Below, piece after piece: positions 46,379-58,796 of a stretch of 64,000 nt of DNA. The position numbers and the translations under genes were made by a program. How positions within the stretch are numbered: the first letter of the stretch is position 1; every line of letters starts with the position of its first letter. Below the pieces are notes generated by a model that was not told the origin of the DNA, did no database searches, and saw only the letters and a program-made list of their open reading frames with translations. Origin of the DNA: Magnolia sinica (Eukaryota > Streptophyta > Magnoliopsida > Magnoliales > Magnoliaceae); assembly GCF_029962835.1 (NCBI RefSeq), contig NC_080582.1:71978177-72042176 (forward strand). The letters run 5' to 3'.

Positions 46379-46600
46379 TATACTGCATGGTTAGATACAG
46401 TGTGTGTATAGTTCTGTTGTTAATCTTTGATTTTCGCCGTTGGGAAGATACACATGGAAATATGGTGTATCGGAGCCTAGCATGGCTTTGATGAGGACCT
46501 AAATGCTGTCTTGCTTATATATATACATCTCTACTTCAACAGAAGGAATGGTGTAAATTAACAAGGACATTGCTGTTATAGTGTTATACTGTAAATGTGT
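46379..46600 (+). other. Probable 3' untranslated region
   Basis: It follows the stop of the host gene without a repeat signature. AT-rich candidate end signals (gtaaattaac, tgtaaatgtg) occur near 46550-46600. The exact end is unknown. Confidence 0.4.
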
Positions 46601-47039
46601 GTTTTTAAAGTTTGCTTCCGTTTTGGGTTTTGTTCTTCTTCACCCAAACAGGTTGGGAAATCTGAAGATTTTGTTGAATTTTTCATTTCAGAACCTGTTA
46701 TGAGCTGGAGGAGAAATGAGCGAGTGGATCATCATCTCTTTATGCATGGTGATGGGGCTTGGAGTAGGATTGTCAATTGGTACCTGGCCCCTCAGGAATC
46801 AGATGAACTTGGAGCCATAAATCGAGTCCAGGTCCAATTTTTTTAGACCCATCAAGAAATTGGGTTGGGTTTGAGTCTTGCCTTTAGGGACCTGGTTATA
46901 TTTGGGTCTAGCTGGATTTGGGTAGGGTCCATAAATTTGGACCTGGTTAAAAATTGATTCAGGTCCACATGGGTTTAAAAAGTAATGGTGCAGTAATCCC
47001 TCCAAAAAGAATGATTATTGTCTATTTTGATATCATTTT
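46601..47039. other. Intergenic sequence with a GGTCC-rich patch
   Basis: At 46800-46975 there are repeated gggtccagg / ggacctggtt words in both orientations, like a small degenerate repeat. No gene is seen. Confidence 0.4.
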
Positions 47040-47117
47040 GGCAGCATGCCCGACAGACCCAGTAGTAAGGCGGGGAACTGCAAATCCCTTTCTCCTCAGT
47101 TCAAATTCGGGATTCAC
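47040..47117 (+). pseudogene. Plastid-type tRNA-Cys(GCA) relic
   Basis: The stretch follows plastid tRNA-Cys: a start GGCAGCATG, GTAGTAAGGCGGGGAACTGCAAATCC with GCA anticodon, then CTCAGTTCAAATTCGGG as T arm. About nine extra bases in the D-arm region and mispaired acceptor ends (GGCAGCA against ATTCACC) mean it cannot fold as a working tRNA. It is best read as a plastid-derived relic, or a tRNA-Cys-like element head. The recognition is from memory of the plastid gene. Confidence 0.55.
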
Positions 47118-47714
47118 CTTTACTCCAAATCCCTTGTACTGTAGAGAGAGATGGGGACACACACACACATGCACGCGCGCACACACTCTAAATGACACAC
47201 TGGGTGACTTATATTGATTGGAACCGTTCATTAGGAACAGGCCATGGTGCAAATATCATGCCAATCGAGTGATCATAAACTTATGATCTATTATAGCATG
47301 AAAATGGACAGTCAAACAAACAAGATAGATTGGAGAAACAAAATAGGCACAATCACCATCTTGAAACATCTACTAGATAAGATTCTACATGTATTTCTAA
47401 TGATTCTAAATTAACAGTTTGATTTAATGATCCTAACCATGTGATTTATGGCTTCCAGTCATAAAAAATTTGGCCCAGTCCGTTTAAAAGGGCTTGGATC
47501 ATCGCATTAATATGATTCTTGCACCATGGCTTGCTCCTAGTTGTATCAATGGAATACTTCAAATCGACAATAGGTCACCCTATGTGTCCTTTAAAAGGTT
47601 TGGGGAGGTTGCTCACGTCATCGTGTGCCATTTAAAAGGTCTGATGAGGTTGCTTACGGGCCTATGGAACAAAACCCATATATCATGAAGCATGCTCACA
47701 TAGCTAGGCACATG

Positions 47715-48425
47715 TTGAACCAATGTTCGAAATAACGGTATCATATTACGTATCGCACCATATAGATGCATCATATTGGTTATCGCATGAGATATATTGG
47801 TTGTATCATGTAATGTATGATTGTTGTTGGAAAACATGAAGAAACAAGGGGAAACATTGGGAAATTAGTCAAAATTTTCAATGAAATTTTAGTGATTGTT
47901 AAAAAAGACATTAATACATATAAATCAAAACATTACACAAAAAAACGCACATAATAAGTTTTCTTTATATGAGATCCTAATTTATGTGTTGTCTAATTAA
48001 ATTGATGCCAGTATATTCAAAGTTTATTCATATAATTTATAAATATAAGAAGACACGTGAAAACACAAGTAATACATTCAAAAGCAAAAGAGGAACCACT
48101 AGATGAGGTTAAATACATGTTTAATTTTATGTTTGGACACAAATTGCAACTGATTTGTGAGAAATTGAGAAATTTTGATATTTTTCAAAATTTCACAACT
48201 CAGCTAATCTCGTCTAAATCTCGAAATTGAAGCTCTCAATCTATAATATGAAAATCATGAATTTGTAACAATTTGACGTTGATTTAACATGATTTATAGG
48301 AAAAATAATAATCAAAAATAAAAAATGCTCACATAATCGAACACGTATGATATATTTCACTACTTGTGTGTTTCGTATAGCACAAGTGGGGTACAAGATA
48401 TATCGGCCCAGATTTTGAACTGTTT
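47715..48425. repeat. Second copy of the Mutator-like repeat, without the nested element
   Basis: From ggaaacattgggaaat through gattgttaaaaaagacat to cctaatttatgtgttgtc it aligns with the two halves of the element at 41619-43376, and it shows the empty TAA site. Borders are approximate. Confidence 0.65.
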
Positions 48426-48827
48426 CAGGCCAATTGTCTAGCCGGCCCTATTCAAAATTCTGATTTTTTGGCCCGCCCGACGCATTGACACCCCTACCTA
48501 TCGGGGTTATAATATAGGTACCTTAAGTGATTTTGATCATGGTATTAATAGTTTCATGAGATGAAATCTTTTTCTTAGTTTACTCTATACCTTCAGTCAA
48601 CTGATTTGAAGTGATGCAATTTTGGGGTTATATTTTCTCAACCGTGGGAATGTAATTTTTAAAAAATAAGAAATTTTAATCTGAAAATTCATCTTAATAT
48701 GCCACAGAGGAGAAAATGCTTTGAGGTTGGATACTTACCAAAACATTCTTGCAATTACGTAATACGGATGGGAAGGGAAAAGCCTGATATACTCTCATGA
48801 GAGAATGAGTGAGACCCAAAACCAGCT

Positions 48828-50915
48828 ATATTGGTGAAACCAAGATTGTAGGGGCCACCACAATATAGGCACTGTATATCCATGCCGTTCATACGTTTTT
48901 ACAGCTTATTACAGGTCACGGTTCCAAAAATAAAGCAGATATAAAGTTCAGGTGGTCCACACCATAGGAAATAGTGGTTAATGATCAATGAAAATCTTTT
49001 GTGGGCCAAAAAATTTTAGATCAAGTTGGCATTTGTTTTTCCTTTCATCCAAATCTGTATGAACTTATCAATAGATTGGATGGTCAATAAACATCATGGT
49101 GGATGCTAGGAAGCTTTTAATGGTTGAAATTCAATGACTAGTGTTTCCTATAGTGTGGTGTGGTCTACCTAAAACGAAAGCTTTTAATGGTTGAAGTTCA
49201 ATGACTACTGTTTCCTGCAGTGTGGTCTACCTGAAACTTGCATCAGCTTCATTTTTGAAACTATATCATAAAATAAGCTGGAAAAACAGATGGACGGTGT
49301 GTATATATAATGCATCTATTGAGGTGGGCCCTATAGTCAGGGTCTCACCCACATCGCTGGTTATAGGGTTTCACCCAAGCTGACGCCCGTCTGTGTTTAT
49401 GTCGTGGCTTCCCATTGGTCCACGTAGACATTCGTTCATAAAACAGGTCCATTTTCTCTCTCGGGATTTGGTTGCCTATTGCACAACACTACTTTTTAGG
49501 CGCGGAATGGGTGCACCATGACTTATGTGTTAGATCCATGCCGTCCATCATTTTTTCATATCATTTTAGAGCATGAATCCAAAAATTGGATACATCCAAA
49601 GCTCAAGTGGACCACACTATAGAAAACAGTTGGGATTGAACAAACTACAATTGAAACCTTTCTAGGGTCAACCATAGGGTTTATTTGCCATCTAACCCGT
49701 TCATAAGGTAACGTGACCCTAGATGAAGGGAAAACAAAGATATCAATTTGATCAGAGCATTCTGTGGCCCGTGAAGTTTTCAGTCAGTAGGTGCCAAATT
49801 CTACTGTTTATGTGGTGTGGTCTACTTGGGCTTTGAATCTGCCTTCTTTTTGGGCTCATATTTTAGAATGATAGAAAAAAAACAGACCAACAATGTGAAT
49901 ATAACAAATGCATCATTAAGGGGTCCATATAAGTTTCACAACTCCGGAAATTTGGTTGCTTGTTGCGTGGTGCAGCACATTCTGGGAGAAGAAAAATGGA
50001 AGTGTTGCCATGCGGAACTTCCAAGGACCTGTTATGATTAATGTGTCATATCTATACAGTCTGTCGATTTTTTCCCTATCATTTTAGGGCATAAGACAAA
50101 AATTTTAAAAAAGACAAAAAAAAGAGAGGAGGATCAAGTAGCCCACACTATGAGAAATAGTGGGAATTTGGAGGTGTGATATTGAAAACTCTTTGGGGTC
50201 ACAGAAAGCTATCAAGATGATATTTGTGTTTTCCCTTCCATCCCCCCAATTGCTTTCCGTGGTGTGATCTACTTGAGCTTTGGATGTGCCTCATTTTTGG
50301 GTTCATGCTCTATACTAGTATGTAAATATTAATGGACGGTGTAGATCCAACATATAAATCATAGCGGGGCCAAGGAAGTTCTAAATCTCATTGTATGAGA
50401 TCATTTAATGGCATGAGTGGGAAATCAAATTGCCTACTGAATTACTCAATGCGCTCTTATCATAGATTAAACTCAGTTGGGCCCACCATGAATGTATATG
50501 GTTTATCCATGCTGTCCATCTGTTTTTCCATATAATTTAAGGGGCTGGGCCCAAAATTGAAGCATATCCAAAGATCAAGCGGATCATACCACAAAAAAAA
50601 GTGGGAATAATGATTTCCGCCGTTGAGACCCTGCTATGCCCCACAGTGATGTTCATAAGATCATACAGACATGGATGAAGGGAAAAAATTTTAATAAGTT
50701 TGATCCAAAACTTCTATGGCCCCAAGAATTTTTCAACAGTAGATGTTAAATTCACACTTTTTCCTATGATGTGGTTCATTTGAGGGTTGGATATGCTTCA
50801 TTTTTGGGCTCAAGCCCAAAATTTATCTGATGAAATAGATGGACGGAGTGGATAAAATACATAAATCATGGTGAAGCTCACAGAGTTTACTTGGTATGCA
50901 ATCCGCTTCCCACGA
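48828..50915. mobile_element. Row of four palindromic GGGCCCACC-type MITEs
   Basis: Approximate units are 48828-49384, 49490-49965, 49985-50440 and 50455-50915. Each begins with wording like catgccgtccatc..tttttc and ends with its mirror (gatggacggtgtagat), with acagtgg / cactgttt and cagacctggatgaaggg-like centres. They lie head to tail with little DNA between. The first has an internal repeat of the block agcttttaatggttgaa.ttcaatgac (near 49110 and 49180). None has a coding frame of note. Confidence 0.65.
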
Positions 50916-52739
50916 GCGAGGAAGATCCAAATGTCACGCCCCAAACCCGAAAATCGAATTCACAAGAATCCTGATCGCCGAATATGGTGCCGACAGCCTC
51001 CATAGTACCCCATTCTTGGCAACTAACGTTCATACGCCAGATTCCGATCCTGGGATCCTACAAAGAGAATTTTTTTGTACATTTAACTCGTAATAAGCAT
51101 AACCACGAGTTTACCCAAATCACAAGGCAACATCATCATCACATATCCACTAATATAATCATTTGAGTACAATGCTGAAAGGGAAATACATAAATCGAAA
51201 ATCAAGCTCCAGAAGACCGCTGCACGCTCCAAGCTCAACACTGCTGCAACCTAACATCACCTGCACGCATCTATCGTGCATAAGCTTATAGAAAGCTTAG
51301 AGGGTGGTGTAAGTGTGTGTACAAGATAACTGCCAAGTATTCAACATAATGACATCATCATATAATACCGAAAATACCGGTAATCCATAAATCATACAAT
51401 ATCGGAATAAGCAGAAATATTGATAAGATCATGAATTATCAGAGTAAACAGAAATACTAACAAGATCATAGATCATACGATAACAGAGTAAGCGGAAATA
51501 CGGACAAGTCCATGAGCCAATCAATATCAGAATACGCAATATATATAACAGCTATGCAAACGAGGAGTCATAAAGAGCCAAATATCAAATGTCGAGAATG
51601 CAATGTAATGTATAATTCCTTATGTGATCACAAATACATCAGCCGTATCTAAACCATATAAATGCAGAAACACAGTAACCCAAAATGTCGTATGCCGCGG
51701 ATGTAATGCAATATGCGGTGCGAATGGAATGACCATGCTGGAGTGTGAAGTCGGGATGGTAGTACGTAATATCGCGGGCTATGGGGTCCATCACAAGGGA
51801 CTTCTATCCAAACCAGTCTCATACCTAAATTTGGATAATCAGACTCAATGTGGTAAACTCCTGATCTCAGGTTAGTCGCGCGCCCCAACCGAAATCCTGG
51901 CCATTGCGAAGGCACACGTAACAACTAGTTGCGCACCACCAACCCGAGTGGATAGTGAATGAATGAATGCATGAATGAGTATGCAACTCCTGCTCACTAA
52001 ATCCACATATCAGTACAGTTCATCTCTGGGATCATCACCGGGGTTTAGTACACTCCAAATGGCACTGCCGCTCTCCCAGCCGCACAGTCCAAGTGAGCAT
52101 AAGAAACCACACTATCCACCTAGCCAATAGTCTGCCAATACCTATCTGGCATGTCGATAGCGGACCCATTCACGAGCTAGTCAAACTCAACCTAGTATTG
52201 TCCCCTACCCTCAGGCGAGTAAGGCCACACCCCCTCCCAACCGACCACGACACAGTGGGAGACGCGGTCTCCTGGTATTCGGCACTCGGGCGCTCATGTA
52301 TCCACTCGGTCTCGACGTTGGGGAGTCTCCTGGCCCGGAGGTTTAGGAATTTTCACCCAAGGACATCTATGGCGCCCGTATGCTAGAACAAATTTCTGGT
52401 GTCCCGTTTGGCCATCCACGATATGCCTGTGGAGGCTACGGCCCTGATGTCGCTAGGGCGTACAGTAATCATAATGCAAGATGCATGAGTCATACAATCC
52501 ACTCATGCATCAATCATGCGCATATCGTACGCTCATGTGAGATAACTTTCGCCTATCGGGGAGTCTCATAACAACATGCTCAATGATATATGCAATGATC
52601 AACCACATCTCATAACAAACATGCAGATGATGCGTATGACCATGTATCATGATGCTATGCTGTCACATACTCATAATCAGTATCAATAACCGGCATCGAC
52701 AATCGATCTCGACAATGTGGACATTTAACCAACATTGCA

Positions 52740-52935
52740 CCTCGAGGAATGACCCCATAGATCCTAACATATAGTGGACCCATGACCTCACACAAGGGCC
52801 CAAATATACAATAACATGGGTCTCACTCAAGAGCTTAATACACATCATGATGGGCCTTTCACATGGGCCTAAGATACATCACAATGGGCTCCAACGCCTA
52901 GCCCTTAAATGTATCACACTAGGCCTCAACTACAA
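52740..52935. repeat. Short GGGCCT..ATACATCA array in copy B
   Basis: Five or so units with TGGGCCT and ATACATCACAATGGGC wording. They are related to the larger array at 55630 but lie on the other side of the GCCGATT array; copy A lacks a clear match. Confidence 0.7.
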
Positions 52936-52959
52936 GTCGCATATACACCATATAGGTTT

Positions 52960-53345
52960 CGACAATTGGCCTCGACAATTAAAATCGGCCTCGACAATTG
53001 AGATCGATCGATAATCAGAATCAGCAAATCGGTCACGATAATCGGATCGATTGATATCAAAATCGGCCAATCGGTCATGACAAATGGTATTGATCGATAA
53101 TCAGAGTCGGCAAATCGATCACGTCAATCGGAATCGACAATCAGCCACGACAATCGAGATCGATCGATAATCAGAATCGACAAATCGGTCACGTCAATCG
53201 GAATCGGCAATCGGCCAGGACAATCGGGATCGATCGATAATCAAAATCGGCAAATCGGTCACGACAATTGGATCAATCGATAATCAAAATCGACAAATAG
53301 GTCACGATAATTGGAATCAATAATCGGCCACGACAATCGAGATCA
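52960..53345. repeat. CGACAATCGG minisatellite in copy B
   Basis: Units of CGGTCACGACAATCGG and GATCGATCGATAATCAGAATCG alternate. This is the inverted counterpart of 19602-20130, but with a longer, more regular unit of about 55-60 bp. Confidence 0.9.
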
Positions 53346-53449
53346 GTCTAATAAATGGCCTAAGGGAAGGTCACAATAAGGACCTTCAACCATCATTGCC
53401 CATCAATGTGGACATTTAACCGAGATTGCTTCCAAGGAGTGGCCCACAT

Positions 53450-55603
53450 TGTTGAGGGTCAAATATTGCATATCAGACCCAATTATTACCTGGATTTATA
53501 AGCATGATACTGTTCAATGGCCCGATTTAATCGTGTTTTTATTACAAGATGTAATCAGGAGCGTGGACTGAAAAATAGCACTAAAAGCATGGATTTGACA
53601 CTCCGAAGTCACCAGAGCAAGGGACACACTCCAGAGAACCAAGACAGAAGAATTTACATGCCAGGGATCCGAGGAAATCAAGCCATTCATGTTAAAGAGG
53701 CCCGAAATTGGTGAAGAATGCAAGATCACATAGTTCCCGCCATCTGATTGGCTCAAAACTTCATACATGGCCTGAGGGCCATAAATTAACCGTACATATC
53801 AAATTTCAGCCCTCGGATCACTATAAAAGTGCCCCAACTGACAGATCAGCCCATAAACCGTTGATTTTGGGCCCACCTGATATCTGGAACTGTCTCAACT
53901 TTGGTCTTGATGGTTTAAATAAGATGAGAAAATGAATGGATGGATCAGATTTTTGAAACACATCACAGTGGGGCCCGTATGTGAGGTGTGTACATTGCAT
54001 GGGTACATGTACGCGAGCCGCACTGGACCAGCGCCGGCCCGTGCCAGCGGCAACCTTCACAGAAACGGAAGACTCCGTTTTCAACTACGTAACGAACTGC
54101 CGCTGGCCCTTTTTGCGGACGACTGTGGGACCCACACATCACCTGTACAACAGATCCGAGCCGTTCATCGTGTAGACGGCCTCGAATACTACAAAACCTT
54201 ACTGAAATTTTACACCCATGCGTGCATATGTGCGCGATACAGAGGCCACAAACAAGCGGTCCTGTGACATTCAAAATGATTTTTGGCGTGATTTCTTCTC
54301 TGGGCTGCGTCAATGGACGTTCAAAACCATCCATTCTTAACTGAAATTTCGTCCTGAATTTAATGGACGGTGTGGATTTCCCAGAAAATACCTCTGTGGG
54401 GCCCACCGATCACGACAGCGAAGAGGTGCGAAAGCTTTCGCACATCCGCAAAAATCCAGATTTTCAGGCGGTTGTGGCCCACCATCTTTCATCATATGGT
54501 AAATTTGAACCATCCATCATCTAGAGCACTCAAAAATGTCCTAAGGGACGGTGTTTCTTTGAAAATTGAGCGAGAAAAGTGGTAAGTTTTGAGACACTGA
54601 AACTTAGCTGCGAAAAGTTACACTCCGTTTCCTACTGCGACTTTGCCACCGACTCCAGCCCTCCAGCGGCTATAAAAGGAGGTTGTAAACATGAGAAAGG
54701 GGAGGAAATAATCTAGGGCAACCGTGGAGGCACCTTGGGAGCTTGGACGTGGGAAGAAAGAGAGAGAGAGAGGGTGGACGGCCATCAGCGTGGAGTTTCC
54801 CTTTTCCTTTTCCTCTTTAATTTCTTTACTTCTTTTGATGTTTTAAGAGACTTTAGTTGATCATGTCTATGGTTGGCTGATCCTCTTAGCTAGGGCTAAG
54901 AGGTGAAGCTTGTAGCGTGATTAGGATGGTTGTTTTGCTTTAATTCATGTTTTATGGATTCTCTTGGATTTTAGTTTGATTATGAAGGTATACTTTTAGT
55001 TTTTAATGGTTTGTTGTGACTTAAATTACAATGAATCTGCGATAGCTTTAAGTATGTTTTCCATTTTTGAGATTGTGAAATTAGTAAGACCCGTTGTTCA
55101 CCATCGTCCCATGGGCATGGTAGGGTGACGGAACCCTTCCTAACTTTCACAAGTCTCTTCTGATTGGCCATGACATTAGTAAATCGTTGTTGTTTGCTAT
55201 CGTCTCCTGGGCATGGTTAGGTGACGGGATCACTTCCAAATCTTCACCAATCTTATCTGTTGATGATTAGATCCATAAGAAGTTTAGAGATCTGACAAAT
55301 CTCTTCTTACCAGCTGGATAAGATAGGACTCTAATTCCAGCTGTGTCCTTGAATTATGCAAGGTAGCTTCCCAATTGCTACAAGTGGATCCTTGGCACTC
55401 TAGCTCTCACCTTTATTTTTATTAATTTTTAATTAATTTATTTCACAATTATTCATTAAATTACACTCGATTTAGATTTCATCTCATTCTAGTTCTAGCT
55501 CTAGTTAGTTTCAAATTACGTATAGGTATCAGTCCCTTGGGATTCGACCTCGGTCTCACCGAGTTTATTACTACATCACAACCCTATACTTGGGGAGTGA
55601 ACA
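53450..55603 (+). mobile_element. Solo LTR of another gypsy-type element, nested in copy B
   Basis: It begins TGTTGAGGGTCAAATATTG and ends CTTGGGGAGTGAACA, flanked by a perfect CACAT duplication (53445-53449 and 55604-55608). A TATA box (ggctataaaagg) at about 54668 and a GA-rich leader (gaaagagagagagag, about 54757) show plus orientation. The end wording (cgagtttattactacatcac) recalls Tat or Athila LTRs. No coding sequence is present. At 2154 bp it is intact as an LTR. Confidence 0.9.
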
Positions 55604-55629
55604 CACATAAACATCATTACATACATTAT

Positions 55630-56045
55630 GGCAAAAATCACATATCTCAACGGGCCTTGAATATACAGCAGGTGGGCCCTGCACCTAGACCTCAAATATA
55701 TCACATTGGCACCTCATCACATGGGCCTCAAATACACAACAGGTGGGCCCTACACCTGGTCCTATATTCATCACAGTTGGGCCTTGCACATGGGCCTCAT
55801 ATGCATCGAATGGGCCACACGACATGGGCCTAATACACACCATAATGGGCCACATCCATGGGCCGAAAATGCATCACATGGGCCTCATTACAAGGGGCGG
55901 AAATACATCCCATTGGGCCATGTCAGTGGGCCTCATATATACCAAATGAGTGGTATCAACGGGTCACACCAAAGGGCTCGAAAACTGATGGATGACAGGG
56001 ATAAAAGATAGATATCATGGTGGGCCTCATGGAGAGCCCAAGGCC
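55630..56045. repeat. GGGCCT/GGGCCA minisatellite in copy B
   Basis: About 30-bp units, such as CATGGGCCTCAAATACA and CATCACAATGGGCC, repeat some 13 times. This is the inverted counterpart of 11281-11830. Confidence 0.85.
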
Positions 56046-57276
56046 CTAAACGGATGAACAATATGTATATAACCCATACTTCATGGTTGGTGTTGATCTG
56101 CACCGTTGTAGTGACATGGCTGGAAGAACACACATCATGGCCACACGTGTTAGATGTAGCACACATGCAAGGCGGGCGAGGTAGATACAACACATACATC
56201 GTGGTGGGGCCACAAAACGTGCTAACATCGAAAAACAACGGGCCCCACCGTCTTCATACGGACAGACGGTTTGGATATAACAATACATCTAGGTGGGTCC
56301 CACATGGGGCCCACCTCTCACGTGCATACACATATCTTATACAATATCATGTTATATTTATATATTTATTTTTATGTATTTATTTATTTTTTTGAAAACG
56401 TCCAGCCCCTGTCCTTGGACAGGGTATACATGCATACAAGGTGGGTTACCACCGTCCAACAGCTAGACGGTGGAGATGAGACCCATGCAATCATGGTAGG
56501 CCCACACATATGGTTCCACACACGTGGATGCATGGTACGGATGGTAAGGATATAACTCATGCATCATGGTGGGGCCACACCTGGCACGCCAAACAGATGG
56601 ATGGCCTGGATGGAATACGGCACATGCATCATGGTGAGGTCGGTCACCAAATGAATGGATGGTGAGGATGGAGGCACATGCTTCATGATGGGCCGAGCAC
56701 CAAATGAATGGGCGGTAGGATATCACGCCTGCTGCACCGTCCAGCAACTGGACGGTGCAGATGTAACCATTAAGCATGGTGTGCCCCACGTAATGGCCCG
56801 CCAATATAATGTTATTAATATATTATATAGTATATAATATAATATTATATATTTAATAAATATCTTCACTGTGTGGCAGCAGACTGCCCAGACTCACCGT
56901 CCAGATGGATCTGGACGGTGAATTCATCATGATGAAGGTGGGTCCCATGTGGGGCCCATCATAACGTTATTTTCCATCCCATCATTTGATAAGGTCACAC
57001 ACTGACCCAAATAAATAAATTAATTAATTAGTTAATTAATTTCATATTAATCCAAAACTTCTAAAAATCCACAAAAGTTTCAATGGTAGACATTCAACAC
57101 CACTGTTCCTTGTAGTGTGGGCCACTTGAGTTACTTGGACGGCTGATTTTTGAGGTGGCCCTACAAATAGAAGGGGCCCACAAAATGCACGGTGGTGATG
57201 TTCAACTCACATCATGGTGGGGCCTGAGGTGGGGCCCACTCTCTTACTTTATCTTTTCTTTCCTTGCTCACATGAG

Positions 57277-57284
57277 CAACAAAC

Positions 57285-57348
<64 letters not shown>

Positions 57349-57370
57349 GTAGATATATATATATATATAT
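57277..57370. repeat. (TA)n microsatellite in LTR copy B
   Basis: About 45 TA units with one short interruption (tctgtag). It is at the same relative place as 10874-10931 in copy A. Confidence 0.95.
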
Positions 57371-57815
57371 TTGTTTAATTATTTTTTTGAAGATTTTTAG
57401 AGGTGGGGCCCACATCAAGGGAATCCAGTCCGTTGGCTGGGTTCCTTAGCTCAAGACGGGTCTAACAAGTCCGAAGTTGGTAGGTTTGACACATTAAAAG
57501 TGATGTTTAGATGGTGTGGCCTACCAGAGTTTCAGATTGGCTCCATTCTTCAGCTCAACGCCTAAAACGGGTGGAGAAATAGGATAGACGGCGTGGATTA
57601 TATACATACATCAAGGTGGGGCCCACAGGAGTGGCCCACCCAAAAGTTTGGAATCAAGCTAATGTTTTTGTTTCCAGTTCACGTCCAGCGTCTCTGGACG
57701 CTGGACGGACGAGTGATGGTGGCCTCACATGCATGGACGGTTTGGTGCAACACATGCATCATGTCGTGGGGTCCACATTCACCAGCTTGGTGACGTCAGT
57801 ACACACTCCATATTA

Positions 57816-57898
57816 GCCACCCCACTAGAGATCGATGCCAAGAGCTCAGGTGTTGAAACGAGATATCTCTACTCAGTTTGCCAGTTGAGCTATGGACC
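57816..57898 (-). mobile_element. tRNA-derived SINE head
   Basis: On the minus strand it reads GGTCCATAGCTCAACTGG, with a perfect polymerase III A-box (TAGCTCAACTGG). About 35 bases later comes TTGGCATCGATCTCTAGTG, a damaged B-box (usual form GGTTCGATCCC). The two boxes have tRNA spacing. No clear tail or duplication was found, and copy A lacks it at the matching place. A decayed tRNA gene is the alternative. Confidence 0.45.
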
Positions 57899-58796
57899 TG
57901 TGTGTGCACTGCACGGTGGATTCCCACCGTCTATGATGGACGGTGCTGATAAAATACAAATTAGTGGGGCCCACTACATTAGAACAGATAGAGAGAGAAA
58001 GAGAGAGAGAGACGGTGATAGAGGGACCCCACCATTAAGGGCCCCTCATGGATACAACACATACATCGAATGGGTCCCAAAACAAGTGGGCCCTTGAAAA
58101 TTGAAATTAACGGACGATCACCCACCTATGGCCTCCTTCTTTAGCTCCTTAGACTCCTTGGCTCCTAAGCTCCTTCTTTAAGGGAGTGAGATGAATTTCG
58201 AAGGGTTAGATGGTTGGATGAGGGGTTAAGAAAATGGGCCCTTTCTTGCATTCTTCTCTCCTTAGAGATTTCCTCTCATGGAAGCTTGGAATGGAATGAG
58301 ATGGAGAGAGAAAGTGATGGGATGAAAATGGGTGGGTGGAATGGGTGTTGTAAGAAAAGGATATGGATGATATGGGCTTGTTTGAATTTTAGTAAAAGAG
58401 TGATGGGTAGGGAGAGAGAGACTTATGGGAAAAGAGGGAGTGGTCATTTGTACTTAGGATAGGGTGAGGTGGCATGAGGTATGGGTAATGTACTTGACTT
58501 GATGGATGTGACATGTTGTAGAGATTCCCTCGAAATTTGCAACGCGCGACGTTTATCTCGAAATGAACGTGGGCCCACATCTTCTAGCTTGGGTATCGGT
58601 TCAGCGTTAGAATCGCGGCGACGGCGCGGTCGTTAAGGTACAAATTTCGGGTCGAGCCGACTTCAGTATATAGGACTCGGCTTAGGTACACGCACAAACG
58701 TCGAATATGGGTCGAGAGTTGCCGGATCCAACCGGGAGGACCGCGGAAGCCTATGGAATGGTACGGAATAGGATACGGGTCTTACACTAAATCTAA

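Larger units (their letters stand above)
50932..58786 (-). mobile_element. Very large gypsy-type solo LTR, copy B (inverted relative to copy A)
   Basis: On the minus strand it begins TGTAAGACCCGTATCC (58786) and ends GGGTTTGGGGCGTGACA (50932). Flanks CCAAA (50927-50931) and CTAAA (58787-58791) are a near-perfect 5-bp duplication. The order of internal landmarks equals copy A: TA run, GGCCCA array, GCCGATT array, TATA-like region. Without the nested solo LTR it is about 5.7 kb. It contains no gag-pol. It shows the empty site of the Harbinger insertion near 53360. Confidence 0.85.

Noticed and set aside
47040..47117. Functional tRNA-Cys gene
   Set aside because: The acceptor stem does not pair and the D-arm region has extra bases.
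53932..54406. Overlapping open frames of 111 and 147 codons on both strands
   Set aside because: Both lie inside a non-coding solo LTR with GC-rich U3 and have no known motifs.
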